Shown piece by piece: positions 9,460-17,755 of a stretch of DNA of 33,086 nucleotides (the stretch's first letter is position 1; every line of letters begins with the position of its first letter). Below the pieces are notes generated by a model. That model was not told the DNA's origin. It was given only the letters and a program-made list of their open reading frames with translations, and ran no database searches. The translations under genes were made by a program, and so were the position numbers. Source of the stretch: Campylobacterales bacterium (GTDB lineage: Bacteria > Campylobacterota > Campylobacteria > Campylobacterales > QNZT01); assembly GCA_027068765.1 (NCBI GenBank), contig JAMOMC010000101.1:1-33086 (forward strand). Direction: 5' to 3'.

Positions 9460-10551
9460 ATGAAAAAAGAAAATATCATAGTCATCGGTGGAGCGAACAT
9501 CGAATATATTGTAAAAAGTGAAACAGATATTGTTCAAGGCTCTAAAAACTATGTGGAGATTGAAGAACTTTATGGAGGAAGTGGGTTAAATTATACTCTT
9601 CGTCTTTTAAAAAGTGGCAAATCTGTAATACCTCTGCTTTATGTTGGTGAAGATAGCATAGGGATTGATATACAGAAGCATCTTTTGAAATATTGTGATG
9701 AGGAGTCTGCAAAGTTTATAGATAGTGATACTTTTTTTGTAAAAGGGATTAAAACTCTTCGCTCAGTCATCGTAGTTGAGGGAGTGCATCGTACTATTTT
9801 GGCACAAGATCAAAATAGTAAAAACCTTTTTTTACCATTTTTAAAAGATAAACTTTCTAAAGAGCTTGAAGTATCTTCAGTTGTAATTGGGCATATTCAT
9901 AACGATGCATCTAGTATAAATAAAAATTTTCATAAACTTAGTAGTGAGTTTGTGATTGATTACTTTAGTGATTTAGGAAAGTTAATTTATTGTAATTTTG
10001 GCTCTTCTCAGTTATCTTATGGATTTTTGTTTTGGAAAGATAGATTAAAAAAAATAGATATATTTCAATTAAATATTCATGAAGCAAAAACTTTTTTTAA
10101 AACAGATGATAACCCCCCTACTCTTTTAGAAATAATTAACCATTTTAGCTTTTTAGAGATTTCTGGAATTATAACTCTTGATAAGTTTGGTGCTATTGGC
10201 TTTACAAAGGCATTAAAAAAGACAATTTTTATGGCAAGACCAGTTTCGCTTGGAGAAGAGTTTGTAGACTCTACAGGGGCAGGAGATGCATTTTGTGCGG
10301 GTATGGTTTATACATTAGACCAAAATGTATCTTTTACATCTGATAATTTTAAAGATGCCATGGAAGTTGCAAGGTCGTGGGCTGTGTATGCTTGTAAATC
10401 TTATGGAGGTGCAAACTCTTGTCCTTCACTAGATACAATTGAGAATTTTCATAAAAAGATAAATAGTGAAAATGATGTTTTGATTTACAAAGATGAGCAG
10501 ATGGTTGATATTCTCTCACTTATAGATAGTACTTTTGAGGTAAACTCATAG
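9460..10551 (+). CDS. PfkB-family carbohydrate/nucleoside kinase
   Basis: A 363-residue ribokinase-fold kinase. The N-terminal signature is IIVIGGANIEYIVK, then LYGGSGLNYTLRLLKSG (substrate GG region). The C-terminal signature DSTGAGDAFCAGMVYTL holds the anion hole and catalytic Asp. The natural substrate (sugar, nucleoside or analogue) cannot be inferred from these motifs. The C-terminal 25 residues extend past the fold. Its TAG overlaps by one base the GTG start of the deiminase gene, so the two are probably one operon, an unusual pairing. Confidence 0.85.
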   Translation: MKKENIIVIGGANIEYIVKSETDIVQGSKNYVEIEELYGGSGLNYTLRLLKSGKSVIPLLYVGEDSIGIDIQKHLLKYCDEESAKFIDSDTFFVKGIKTLRSVIVVEGVHRTILAQDQNSKNLFLPFLKDKLSKELEVSSVVIGHIHNDASSINKNFHKLSSEFVIDYFSDLGKLIYCNFGSSQLSYGFLFWKDRLKKIDIFQLNIHEAKTFFKTDDNPPTLLEIINHFSFLEISGIITLDKFGAIGFTKALKKTIFMARPVSLGEEFVDSTGAGDAFCAGMVYTLDQNVSFTSDNFKDAMEVARSWAVYACKSYGGANSCPSLDTIENFHKKINSENDVLIYKDEQMVDILSLIDSTFEVNS

Positions 10552-11546
10552 TGATAAAATTACCAGCTCAGTGGGAGAGGCAAGATTGTATCTTGATGGT
10601 GTTTCCTCATAAAGATTCTGATTGGGCTGATGATTTGGAGTCTGCAAAATCTGTTTTTATCAAGATTGCTAGTTCTATCTGTTTTAAACAGAAGCTTATT
10701 TTGATTTGTAATGATGTTGAAGCTGTAAAATCACTCTTTTGTTATATAGATAAAATCTCATTTGTTAAGTTAGAGAGTAATGATACTTGGATTAGAGATT
10801 TTGGTGTTATTTCTGTTTATGAAAATGGGGTGCGAAAATTAATTGATTTTCAATTTAATGCTTGGGGAGGTAAATTTCCTTTTTTACTTGACAATGAGAT
10901 AAATAAAAAGCTTCATTCAAAATTGGTTTTTAAAGATGCAAAACTTCAAAGTGAAGATTTTGTTTTAGAGGGTGGCTCAATCGAGAGTGATGGATGCTGT
11001 ACAATTTTGACAACTACAAAGTGCCTTTTAAATCCAAATAGAAATCCAAACTTAAATAAAAATCAGATTGAAAATAGACTAAAAACAACTTTAGGTGCAA
11101 AGAGAATTTTATGGTTAAATCATGGAGAGTTATTAGGTGATGATACAGATGCACATATAGATACTTTAGCTCGTTTTATAGATAGAGATACTATAGCCTA
11201 TGTTAGTTGTGAAGATAAAAAAGACCCACACTTTGAAGAGCTTTTGAAAATGAAAATGGAGTTAAAAACTTTTATAAGAGGAGATGGAAAGCCTTATAGA
11301 TTAATTCCCCTGCCCTTACCATTACCAAAATATAAAAATAATAAGCGACTTCCAGCAACTTATGCAAATTTTTTAATTACAAATTATGCTGTATTACTTC
11401 CAACTTATGAAGATTTATTAGATAAAAAGATGATAATTTTATTTAAAGAACTTTTTCCAACTCGTGAAATTATTCCAATTAATTCAATTCGTTTAATTGA
11501 GGAAGGAGGAAGTATCCACTGTTCAACTATAAATGTCTGTTTTTAA
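10551..11546 (+). CDS. aguA: Agmatine deiminase / peptidyl-arginine deiminase family protein
   Basis: A 331-residue pentein-fold guanidine hydrolase. The start LPAQWERQDCILMVFPHKDSDW is typical. SNDTWIRDFGVISV holds the substrate Asp region, EDFVLEGGSIESDG and LLGDDTDAHIDTLARF the Glu/His pair, and IEEGGSIHCSTINVCF the nucleophilic Cys (C324). Agmatine deiminases convert agmatine to N-carbamoylputrescine for polyamine synthesis. Its length and motifs fit that branch. The GTG start overlaps the kinase stop (TAGTG). Confidence 0.85.
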   Translation: MIKLPAQWERQDCILMVFPHKDSDWADDLESAKSVFIKIASSICFKQKLILICNDVEAVKSLFCYIDKISFVKLESNDTWIRDFGVISVYENGVRKLIDFQFNAWGGKFPFLLDNEINKKLHSKLVFKDAKLQSEDFVLEGGSIESDGCCTILTTTKCLLNPNRNPNLNKNQIENRLKTTLGAKRILWLNHGELLGDDTDAHIDTLARFIDRDTIAYVSCEDKKDPHFEELLKMKMELKTFIRGDGKPYRLIPLPLPLPKYKNNKRLPATYANFLITNYAVLLPTYEDLLDKKMIILFKELFPTREIIPINSIRLIEEGGSIHCSTINVCF

Positions 11547-11591
11547 TAATATATATTTTATAATTTAAACTATTTTAAATAAAGGGTCAAC
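11547..11591 (+). promoter_or_regulatory. Promoter region of the carbonic anhydrase gene
   Basis: The 45-bp gap contains TATAAT within ATTTTATAATTTAAAC, a consensus -10 box, followed by a short leader and AAGGGTCAAC before the ATG. This separates the carbonic anhydrase from the kinase-deiminase pair. Confidence 0.45.
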
Positions 11592-12239
11592 ATGAATGTA
11601 GAAGCATTAGCTAAAAGTCATCAGCAATTTAAAGAGAAATATGGTAAAAAATATTCTCAACTTTTTAAAGACCTAGTAGAAAAAGGTCAAAGTCCTAAAA
11701 CTCTTTTTATCACTTGTAGTGATTCAAGAATAGTTCCAAATCTTATAACATTTTCAAAACCAGGAGATCTTTTTATAGCTAGAAATATTGGAAATTTTGT
11801 ACCACCTTATAATCCAAATTCAGAAGCTTCAGCTACACCTGCTGTAATTGAATATGCAGTGTCTGTTTTAGGTGTATCTAATATTATTGTTTGTGGTCAT
11901 ACTTCTTGTGGAGCTTGTAAAAGTTTACATGATGATATACCTGATAATGATGAAATGATGAATATAAATAAATGGCTTAAATTTGGAGAGAGTGCAAAAC
12001 ATAAAGCTATAGAATTAGTAGGAGAGAGTGATTTAGATGCTTTATATACAGCTACAGAAAAATTTAATATTACAGAACAACTTAAAAACTTACTTACATA
12101 TCCAGCTGTTAAAAGAAAAGTTGCAAATGGAGATATTAATGTTTTTGGTTGGTATTATCATCTTAAAAGTGGTGAATTAGAGTGTTTTGATCCAGTTGAT
12201 AAATGTTTTATTGCTCTTGAAGGAGTATTAGAAAAATAG
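11592..12239 (+). CDS. Beta-class carbonic anhydrase
   Basis: A 215-residue zinc enzyme interconverting CO2 and bicarbonate. The metal and active-site residues are visible: C42, D44 and R46 in TCSDSRIVP, and H103 and C106 in CGHTSCGACK. There is no signal peptide, so it is cytoplasmic, as expected for supplying bicarbonate to carboxylases in an autotroph or to general metabolism. It appears monocistronic, with its own -10 box upstream and a long palindrome downstream. Confidence 0.95.
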   Translation: MNVEALAKSHQQFKEKYGKKYSQLFKDLVEKGQSPKTLFITCSDSRIVPNLITFSKPGDLFIARNIGNFVPPYNPNSEASATPAVIEYAVSVLGVSNIIVCGHTSCGACKSLHDDIPDNDEMMNINKWLKFGESAKHKAIELVGESDLDALYTATEKFNITEQLKNLLTYPAVKRKVANGDINVFGWYYHLKSGELECFDPVDKCFIALEGVLEK

Positions 12240-12242
12240 AAA

Positions 12243-12278
12243 TTAGCATGATTGTTTCACATGAAACAATCATGCTAA
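12243..12278. repeat. Perfect 17-bp-arm palindrome with an embedded parS-like core
   Basis: TTAGCATGATTGTTTCA (12243-12259), CA, then TGAAACAATCATGCTAA (12262-12278), with no mismatch in the arms. The centre TGTTTCACATGAAACA (12253-12268) differs from the parS consensus at a single position. No T-run follows, so simple rho-independent termination is not obvious. A hairpin that ends the carbonic anhydrase transcript and a ParB site are both possible. Confidence 0.75.
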
Positions 12279-12321
12279 ATCTTCATAATATCTGTGATAA
12301 CATGATAATAAAAAGGTTATT

Positions 12322-13083
12322 ATGGAACATTTCGCAAAAAGAATAATTCCTTGTTTAGATGTTGATAATGGAAGAGTTGTAAAAGGTGTAAATTTTGTAG
12401 GATTAAGAGATGCTGGAGATCCTGTTGAAGTTGCAAAAAGATACAACGATGAAGGTGCTGATGAGATAACATTTTTAGATATAACTGCAAGCCATCAAGA
12501 GAGAGATACAATTGTTCATATAGTAGAAGAAGTTGCAAAAGAGGTTTTTATACCTTTGACTGTTGGTGGAGGAATTCGAAAACTTGATGATATTTACAAT
12601 CTTTTAAAAGTAGGGTGCGATAAGGTTAGTATAAATTCTGCTGCTATTAAAAATCCTGATTTTATAGATGAGAGTGCAAAACGATTTGGCTCACAATGTA
12701 TAGTTGTAGCAATAGATGCAAAAAAAACTAATGGCTCTTGGAATATATATCTAAATGGTGGTAGAAAAGATACTGGCATAGATGCAATCAAATGGGCAAA
12801 AGAAGTTTATGAAAGAGGAGCAGGTGAGATACTTTTGACATCGATGGATTGTGATGGAACAAAAGCAGGCTTTGATAATGAACTAAATCTCTCAGTTAGT
12901 TCATCAATATCTATACCAGTTATTGCAAGTGGTGGAGCAGGGACAATGGAACACATAAAAGATGCATTTACTAAAGGTGGAGCAGATGCTGCTTTGGCTG
13001 CTTCGATATTTCATTTTAAAGAGATAGATATAATGGATTTAAAACACTATCTCAAAGAAAATAACATACCAGTAAGGATTTAA
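12322..13083 (+). CDS. hisF: Imidazole glycerol phosphate synthase, cyclase subunit HisF
   Basis: A 253-residue TIM barrel that takes ammonia from HisH and PRFAR to make imidazole glycerol phosphate and AICAR in histidine synthesis. [16 protein letters not shown] contains the general acid D13, and IVVAIDAKK contains D132. The phosphate sites VGGGIR and [10 protein letters not shown] are intact. HisH is not next to it. The SD is AAAAGG, 5 bases before the ATG. The SIMPL-domain gene starts one base after the stop. Confidence 0.97.
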   Translation: MEHFAKRIIPCLDVDNGRVVKGVNFVGLRDAGDPVEVAKRYNDEGADEITFLDITASHQERDTIVHIVEEVAKEVFIPLTVGGGIRKLDDIYNLLKVGCDKVSINSAAIKNPDFIDESAKRFGSQCIVVAIDAKKTNGSWNIYLNGGRKDTGIDAIKWAKEVYERGAGEILLTSMDCDGTKAGFDNELNLSVSSSISIPVIASGGAGTMEHIKDAFTKGGADAALAASIFHFKEIDIMDLKHYLKENNIPVRI

Positions 13084-13084
13084 T

Positions 13085-13744
13085 ATGAGAATAATTGCAA
13101 TTTTAACACTATTTTCACTCTCTCTATCTGCTGTTAATATAAAGTTTTCTAAGCCATTTGAGCAAGAGTTAAAACCAAATACACTTCAAGCACAAATATC
13201 TATAACAGTCATACAATCATCAGAAGAGAAAGTTTCACAACTGCTTGGTAAGTTTTCAAGCTTTATAGATAATCAAATAGAGATAGAGAAAAAGGGAGGT
13301 AATTATAATATTTATCCACAATATAATTATGAAAATAATCAAAGATATAAGAGTGATTATATAGGTACGATAAATTATAGTATCTCTTCTAACTCCTCAG
13401 AGAAATTAAATCTATTTTTAACAAGTTTGTATAAACAAAAAAGTAATAATAGAACAAATATAAATACAAACTCATTAAGATGGATAATGAGTGAAGAGTT
13501 AAAAGAAGGGAAGGTTGATAAGTTAAGATTAGATGCTATACTTTGGTCAGATGTTTATGCAAAAGAGCTATCTGCAACTCTATCAAAAGTGTGTGAAGTG
13601 GCTAAAATATCTTTTGGAAATATAGGTAATCTTTATCCTGTATTTGCAGAATTAGCTGGATCTTCTAAATCTTCAGCCCCTACTCCAACTCAAGATTTAC
13701 AAAAAATAACAATAAATCCTACTTTTGAGTTGGAGTGCAAATGA
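13085..13744 (+). CDS. Secreted SIMPL (DUF541) domain protein
   Basis: A 219-residue protein with an N-terminal signal peptide (MRIIAILTLFSLSLSA), so exported to the periplasm. The mature part (LKPNTLQAQISITVIQSSEE...YIGTINYSISSNSSEKLN...LRLDAILWSDVYAKELSATL) fits the SIMPL/DUF541 domain, found in bacterial periplasmic or outer-membrane proteins of unclear function. A short Ser/Pro-rich linker precedes the C-terminus. It ends with ATGA overlapping the next gene. Confidence 0.75.
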   Translation: MRIIAILTLFSLSLSAVNIKFSKPFEQELKPNTLQAQISITVIQSSEEKVSQLLGKFSSFIDNQIEIEKKGGNYNIYPQYNYENNQRYKSDYIGTINYSISSNSSEKLNLFLTSLYKQKSNNRTNINTNSLRWIMSEELKEGKVDKLRLDAILWSDVYAKELSATLSKVCEVAKISFGNIGNLYPVFAELAGSSKSSAPTPTQDLQKITINPTFELECK

Positions 13745-14292
13745 TAGTATGTGCAGGAAATATAGAGAGTTTTGAGTTTGCTACGGCTATTGGTGTTGGT
13801 TTGATTGAGAGTGCAATGAATTTAACTCGTCTTGCTCTATTTGATAAGCCTGATTTTTTGATATTTATTGGTAGTGCTGGGAGTTATGGTAAGTATAAAC
13901 CTTTTGATATCGTAGAGTCTTCCATAGCTGCAAATATAGAAAACTCCTTTTTAACTGGTGGCTCTTATACGCCACTTGACAATGTAATACAAGCTTATAA
14001 TGATGACAATGTTTCACGTGAAACAAAAGATATTGTAAACTCTAGCAACTATATAACAACTGATGAAGAGTTATCAAGTAGCTACCAAAAGCACAATATT
14101 GAATTAGAAAACATGGAGTTTTTCTCTGTTTTAAAAATCGCCCAAGAGTTTAAAATACCAGTTTTAGGAATATTTGTAGTCACAAATTATTGTAATAAAT
14201 CAGCACATAAAGATTTTTTAGTAAACCATGATAAAGCAAAATACTTACTTTCAGAATACATGTTAGAAAAATATAAAGAGTTAAAATTGTGA
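13741..14292 (+). CDS. Phosphorylase-superfamily (nucleosidase-like) protein
   Basis: A 183-residue protein. [38 protein letters not shown] and the late [18 protein letters not shown] match the PNP/MTA-SAH nucleosidase fold, where GSAG binds the substrate phosphate or ribose and the E-N-M-E segment binds ribose. It is shorter than MTA/SAH nucleosidases (about 230), so the base it acts on is uncertain. I choose ATG 13741 over GTG 13735 because GGAG is five bases ahead and it forms the ATGA overlap with the previous stop. A perfect parS site lies within its codons. Confidence 0.7.
   Translation: MIVCAGNIESFEFATAIGVGLIESAMNLTRLALFDKPDFLIFIGSAGSYGKYKPFDIVESSIAANIENSFLTGGSYTPLDNVIQAYNDDNVSRETKDIVNSSNYITTDEELSSSYQKHNIELENMEFFSVLKIAQEFKIPVLGIFVVTNYCNKSAHKDFLVNHDKAKYLLSEYMLEKYKELKL
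14010..14025. promoter_or_regulatory. parS: parS site (perfect 16-mer), intragenic
   Basis: TGTTTCACGTGAAACA is identical to the universal bacterial parS consensus bound by ParB, and is fully palindromic. It lies in codons reading N-V-S-R-E-T of the nucleosidase-like gene, about 7 kb from the putative oriC. ParB spreading from such sites loads SMC and segregates the origin. Confidence 0.9.
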
Positions 14293-15359
14293 AAAAATCT
14301 ATCTTAGATTTTACAAAAGATGAGTTAGCTGATATTGTAAAGCCCTCCTTTCGCTCCAAACAACTCTATCATTGGATATACCAAAAGTATGCCAACTCAT
14401 ACGAAGAGATGAAAAATATCCCAAAAGATATAAGAGAAGATTTATCAGAAAATTATATTTTAAACCCTTTAGAGATTGTGAAAATTGAAGAGAGTTTAGA
14501 TGGAAGTAAGAAGTATCTTTTTAAACTTCACGACGGCTACACAATGGAGTCTGTTTTGTTGCCAATGAAAAATAAAAAGATAGATGAAGATGGAAAAATT
14601 ATCTCACTTACAAAGTACTCTATCTGTGTTTCAAGTCAAGTAGGATGTAAAATAGGCTGTGCATTTTGTTTAACAGCAAAAGAGGGGTTTAAACGAAATC
14701 TTACATCAGGAGAGATAGTAGCCCAAGTATTAGAGATTAAAAAAGATAACGATATAGCACAAAATAGAAGAGTAAATATAGTCTATATGGGTATGGGTGA
14801 ACCGCTTGATAATATGACAAATTTGGTAAAAGCTATTGAGATTTTTAAAGATGAAGAGGGTTTAGCGATAGGAGCAAGACGACAAACTATCTCAACAAGT
14901 GGATTAAGTTCTCAAATAGAAAAACTTGGAAAGATGGATTTAGGTGTGCTTTTAGCAATCTCTCTTCATGCTGTTGATGATGAGCTAAGAGAAAAACTTA
15001 TGCCAATCAATAAAGCTTACAATATAGACTCAGTTATATCTGCTGTAAAAAACTTTCCAATAGATGCAAGAAAGAGAGTTATGTTTGAGTATCTTGTTAT
15101 GAAAGATTTAAATGATGGTTTGAAATCTGCTAAAAAACTTGTAAAATTACTTCATGGTATCAAAGCAAAAGTCAATCTTATCTACTTTAACCCCTACCCT
15201 AATTCACCATTTCAAAGACCAGATGAAAAAGATATGTTAGAGTTTAAAGAGTATCTAAACACCCATGGTGTAATATGCACAATTCGTCAATCTAAAGGTT
15301 TAGACATTAGTGCAGCTTGCGGGCAATTAAAGGAGAAAATAGACAATGACTACTCTTGA
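14289..15359 (+). CDS. rlmN: Dual-specificity rRNA (A2503-C2) / tRNA (A37-C2) methyltransferase RlmN
   Basis: A 356-residue radical SAM enzyme that methylates C2 of A2503 in 23S rRNA and of A37 in some tRNAs. The cluster motif CKIGCAFC gives C120, C124 and C127. [11 protein letters not shown] and the late AACGQL Cys (C344), the methyl-carrying resolving Cys region, are present. [14 protein letters not shown] matches the N-terminal domain. The GTG start overlaps the previous stop (GTGA). A small membrane-protein gene starts inside its last 14 bases. Confidence 0.96.
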   Translation: MKKSILDFTKDELADIVKPSFRSKQLYHWIYQKYANSYEEMKNIPKDIREDLSENYILNPLEIVKIEESLDGSKKYLFKLHDGYTMESVLLPMKNKKIDEDGKIISLTKYSICVSSQVGCKIGCAFCLTAKEGFKRNLTSGEIVAQVLEIKKDNDIAQNRRVNIVYMGMGEPLDNMTNLVKAIEIFKDEEGLAIGARRQTISTSGLSSQIEKLGKMDLGVLLAISLHAVDDELREKLMPINKAYNIDSVISAVKNFPIDARKRVMFEYLVMKDLNDGLKSAKKLVKLLHGIKAKVNLIYFNPYPNSPFQRPDEKDMLEFKEYLNTHGVICTIRQSKGLDISAACGQLKEKIDNDYS

Positions 15360-15444
15360 CATAGTACAGATAGTTTTTATAGCGACAGTTGCAATTGTAG
15401 GAATTGCAGGTTTGATTAAAGCGATATTTTTTGATAAGGACTAA
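15346..15444 (+). CDS. Small single-span membrane protein (32 residues)
   Basis: An ATG at 15346 opens [20 protein letters not shown] and continues [12 protein letters not shown] to a TAA at 15442. AAAGGAG stands 10 bases upstream (15331-15335 core). The protein is one hydrophobic helix (residues 6-27) with a short charged tail K-A-I-F-F-D-K-D. It overlaps the rlmN end by 14 bases in another frame and converges on the pseudouridine synthase gene with a 29-bp overlap. I know no function. The strong ribosome site and the helix argue that it is real. Confidence 0.6.
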   Translation: MTTLDIVQIVFIATVAIVGIAGLIKAIFFDKD

Positions 15445-16300
15445 ATAGTTTAAACCTATTTTTGTAGGTAAATTCAATCCAATTTGCATGAAGCATTAAT
15501 CTTTTTGCTCCAGTTATGTTAATTCGCTTTTTCATATCTAGTTTTCCATTTAGGTATAAATCAGCATTTTCATAACTAACTCCATAAATTGGATCACCAA
15601 CTATACTATGTTTCACGTGAAACAAATGTACTCTAATTTGATGTTGTCTTCCTGTTAGCGGAATTGCCTCTACAAGAGTTTGGTTTGTCTCTTTATAATA
15701 TTCAATAGGTTTGATAATCGTTTGAGCTAATTTGCCCTGCTCCATGATTTGTACTTTTACTTTAATTTGTGAAAATTCACGATTTTTCATTATTGGTTCA
15801 TCTATAAAAAGCTCTTTGTTTATCTCTCCTTTTACAAGTGCAATATAACCTTTTTTAATTTCCCTATTTTCAAATAACCATTTTATCTCTTTTTCTGCTT
15901 TTTTGTTTTTAGAAACTACAACAAGACCACTTGTCTCTTTGTCAATTCTATGTACTATATTTGCATCTTTTCCATAGAGATATTTTGCTTCGTGAGTTAG
16001 AGAGTATTTTGTATCTCTATTTGTTGGGTGTACTAAAATACCTGAAGGTTTATCAAAAACTGCAAACTCTTTATTTTCAAAGATTGGTTTAAGCCCTATG
16101 CTTGTTGGAGTAAAAACAGCGACAAAAACTTCTCCGATAATCTCTATAGATTTTTGATTTATTGTAACCCCATTAAAACTAACTCTTCCCTTATCTATCC
16201 ACCTTTGAGCCTCTTTCATCTGTATATTAAAATTTTCTAATAAAAATTTAAAAACTTTGACTTTTCTTTGAAGATAAAACTTCTTTATTTCGTATGACAA
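15416..16300 (-). CDS. RluA-family 23S rRNA pseudouridine synthase (RluD-like)
   Basis: A 294-residue enzyme that isomerises uridine in RNA. An S4-type RNA-binding domain occupies residues 12-62 (VFKFLLENFNIQMKEAQRWI, then GRVSFNG). The catalytic motif NIVHRIDKETSGLVVVSK gives D120, and GRQHQIRVHLFHVKHSIVGDP closes the active site. The precise uridine targets (1911/1915/1917-like or other) are not determined by these motifs. A perfect parS site lies within the codons for F-H-V-K-H. Divergent from purB. Confidence 0.88.
   Translation of the reverse strand: MSYEIKKFYLQRKVKVFKFLLENFNIQMKEAQRWIDKGRVSFNGVTINQKSIEIIGEVFVAVFTPTSIGLKPIFENKEFAVFDKPSGILVHPTNRDTKYSLTHEAKYLYGKDANIVHRIDKETSGLVVVSKNKKAEKEIKWLFENREIKKGYIALVKGEINKELFIDEPIMKNREFSQIKVKVQIMEQGKLAQTIIKPIEYYKETNQTLVEAIPLTGRQHQIRVHLFHVKHSIVGDPIYGVSYENADLYLNGKLDMKKRINITGAKRLMLHANWIEFTYKNRFKLFSPYQKISL
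15609..15624. promoter_or_regulatory. parS: parS site (perfect 16-mer), intragenic
   Basis: A second exact TGTTTCACGTGAAACA, inside the pseudouridine synthase gene, 1.6 kb from the first and 8.7 kb from the putative oriC. Repetition of a 16-bp palindrome at two unrelated coding loci makes chance unlikely. Confidence 0.9.
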
Positions 16301-16423
16301 ATTTAAACCCTTTTTAATCGATTTTTTATTTTCACTTAGTTAAAATCTCTATATAAATAAAGAATATTAAATTATTGCAAAATTTAATTTAAACTTAAAA
16401 CTAATCAAAAGGTTTTTTCAAAA

Positions 16424-17755
16424 ATGATTGACAGATATGCAAGAGATGAGATGAAAAACAAGTGGAGTATTGGAGCCAAATACGATGCTTGGCTAAAGGT
16501 TGAAAAGTCAGCAGTAAAAGCTTGGAATTCTCTTGGACTTATACCAGATGATGATTGTAAAAAGATTGTAGAAAATGCAGCTTTTTCAATTGAAAAAATT
16601 GACGAGATAGAAAAAGTGACAAAACATGATGTTATTGCATTTTTAACCTCAGTTGCTGATTCTCTTGGAAAAGAGAGTAGGTGGGTTCATTATGGGATGA
16701 CAAGTTCTGATTGTATCGATACGGCGGTTGCTTTACAGATGAGAGATTCATTAGAACTTATCATAAGTGATGTTCAGATGGTTATGGGCTCTTTAGAGAA
16801 ACGAGCAAAAGAGCATAAGATGACTTTGATGGTTGGAAGAAGTCACGGAATTCACGGAGAGCCTATTACCTTTGGCTTGGTGCTTGCTATATGGCATGAT
16901 GAGATGAAGAGAAATTTAGAAAACCTCAAACAGAGTTTGGAGGTTATCTCAGTAGGGCAGATAAGTGGAGCGATGGGCAATTTTGCTCATGCACCAATGG
17001 AGCTTGAAGAGTATGTTTGTAAAGATTTAGGTTTAAAAGTAGCTCCTGTTTCAAACCAAGTAATTCAAAGAGATAGATATGCAAATCTTATGAATGCTTT
17101 AGCACTTTTGGCTTCAACTTGTGAGAAGATAGCAGTTGCGATTAGACACTATCAAAGAACTGAAGTTTATGAGGCAGAAGAGTTTTTTGCAAAGGGGCAA
17201 AAGGGAAGTTCAGCAATGCCTCATAAAAGAAATCCAATACTTACAGAAAACATAACAGGACTTTGCAGAATGATAAGAAGTTATGCGATGCCTGCAATGG
17301 AAAATGTAGCACTTTGGCATGAGAGAGATATATCTCACTCTAGTGTTGAGAGATTTATATTACCAGATGGTTTTATAACTACTGATTTTATGCTTCATCG
17401 TTTAAACTCTGTTATTGACAAGCTAGTTGTCTATCCAGAAAATATGATGAAAAACTTAAATCTCACAGGAGGTTTAGTCTTTTCACAAAGAGTTCTTTTA
17501 GAGTTACCGCTAAAAGGAGTTTCTCGTGAAGATGCTTATAAAATTGTTCAAAGAAATGCGATGAAAGTTTGGGGTGATTTGCAAAAAGGTCAATCAGCAC
17601 TAAATGAAAAAAATGAGAGCCTCTATCTACAGCATCTTCTAAATGACGAAGAGCTTAGAAAAAAATTAGATGAAGATGAGATAAGAGGCTGTTTTGATTA
17701 TGATTATTATACAAAAAATGTAGAAAATATTTTTAAAAGGGTATTTGAAATATGA
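16424..17755 (+). CDS. purB: Adenylosuccinate lyase
   Basis: A 443-residue fumarase-superfamily homotetramer acting twice in purine synthesis (SAICAR to AICAR, adenylosuccinate to AMP), each time releasing fumarate. MIDRYARDEMKNKWS is the usual start, MTSSDCIDTA and GRSHGIHGEPITFG hold active-site residues, and the signature GSSAMPHKRNP (residues 261-271) holds the catalytic Ser loop. Its stop overlaps nrdA by four bases (ATGA), coupling purine and deoxynucleotide supply. Confidence 0.97.
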   Translation: MIDRYARDEMKNKWSIGAKYDAWLKVEKSAVKAWNSLGLIPDDDCKKIVENAAFSIEKIDEIEKVTKHDVIAFLTSVADSLGKESRWVHYGMTSSDCIDTAVALQMRDSLELIISDVQMVMGSLEKRAKEHKMTLMVGRSHGIHGEPITFGLVLAIWHDEMKRNLENLKQSLEVISVGQISGAMGNFAHAPMELEEYVCKDLGLKVAPVSNQVIQRDRYANLMNALALLASTCEKIAVAIRHYQRTEVYEAEEFFAKGQKGSSAMPHKRNPILTENITGLCRMIRSYAMPAMENVALWHERDISHSSVERFILPDGFITTDFMLHRLNSVIDKLVVYPENMMKNLNLTGGLVFSQRVLLELPLKGVSREDAYKIVQRNAMKVWGDLQKGQSALNEKNESLYLQHLLNDEELRKKLDEDEIRGCFDYDYYTKNVENIFKRVFEI

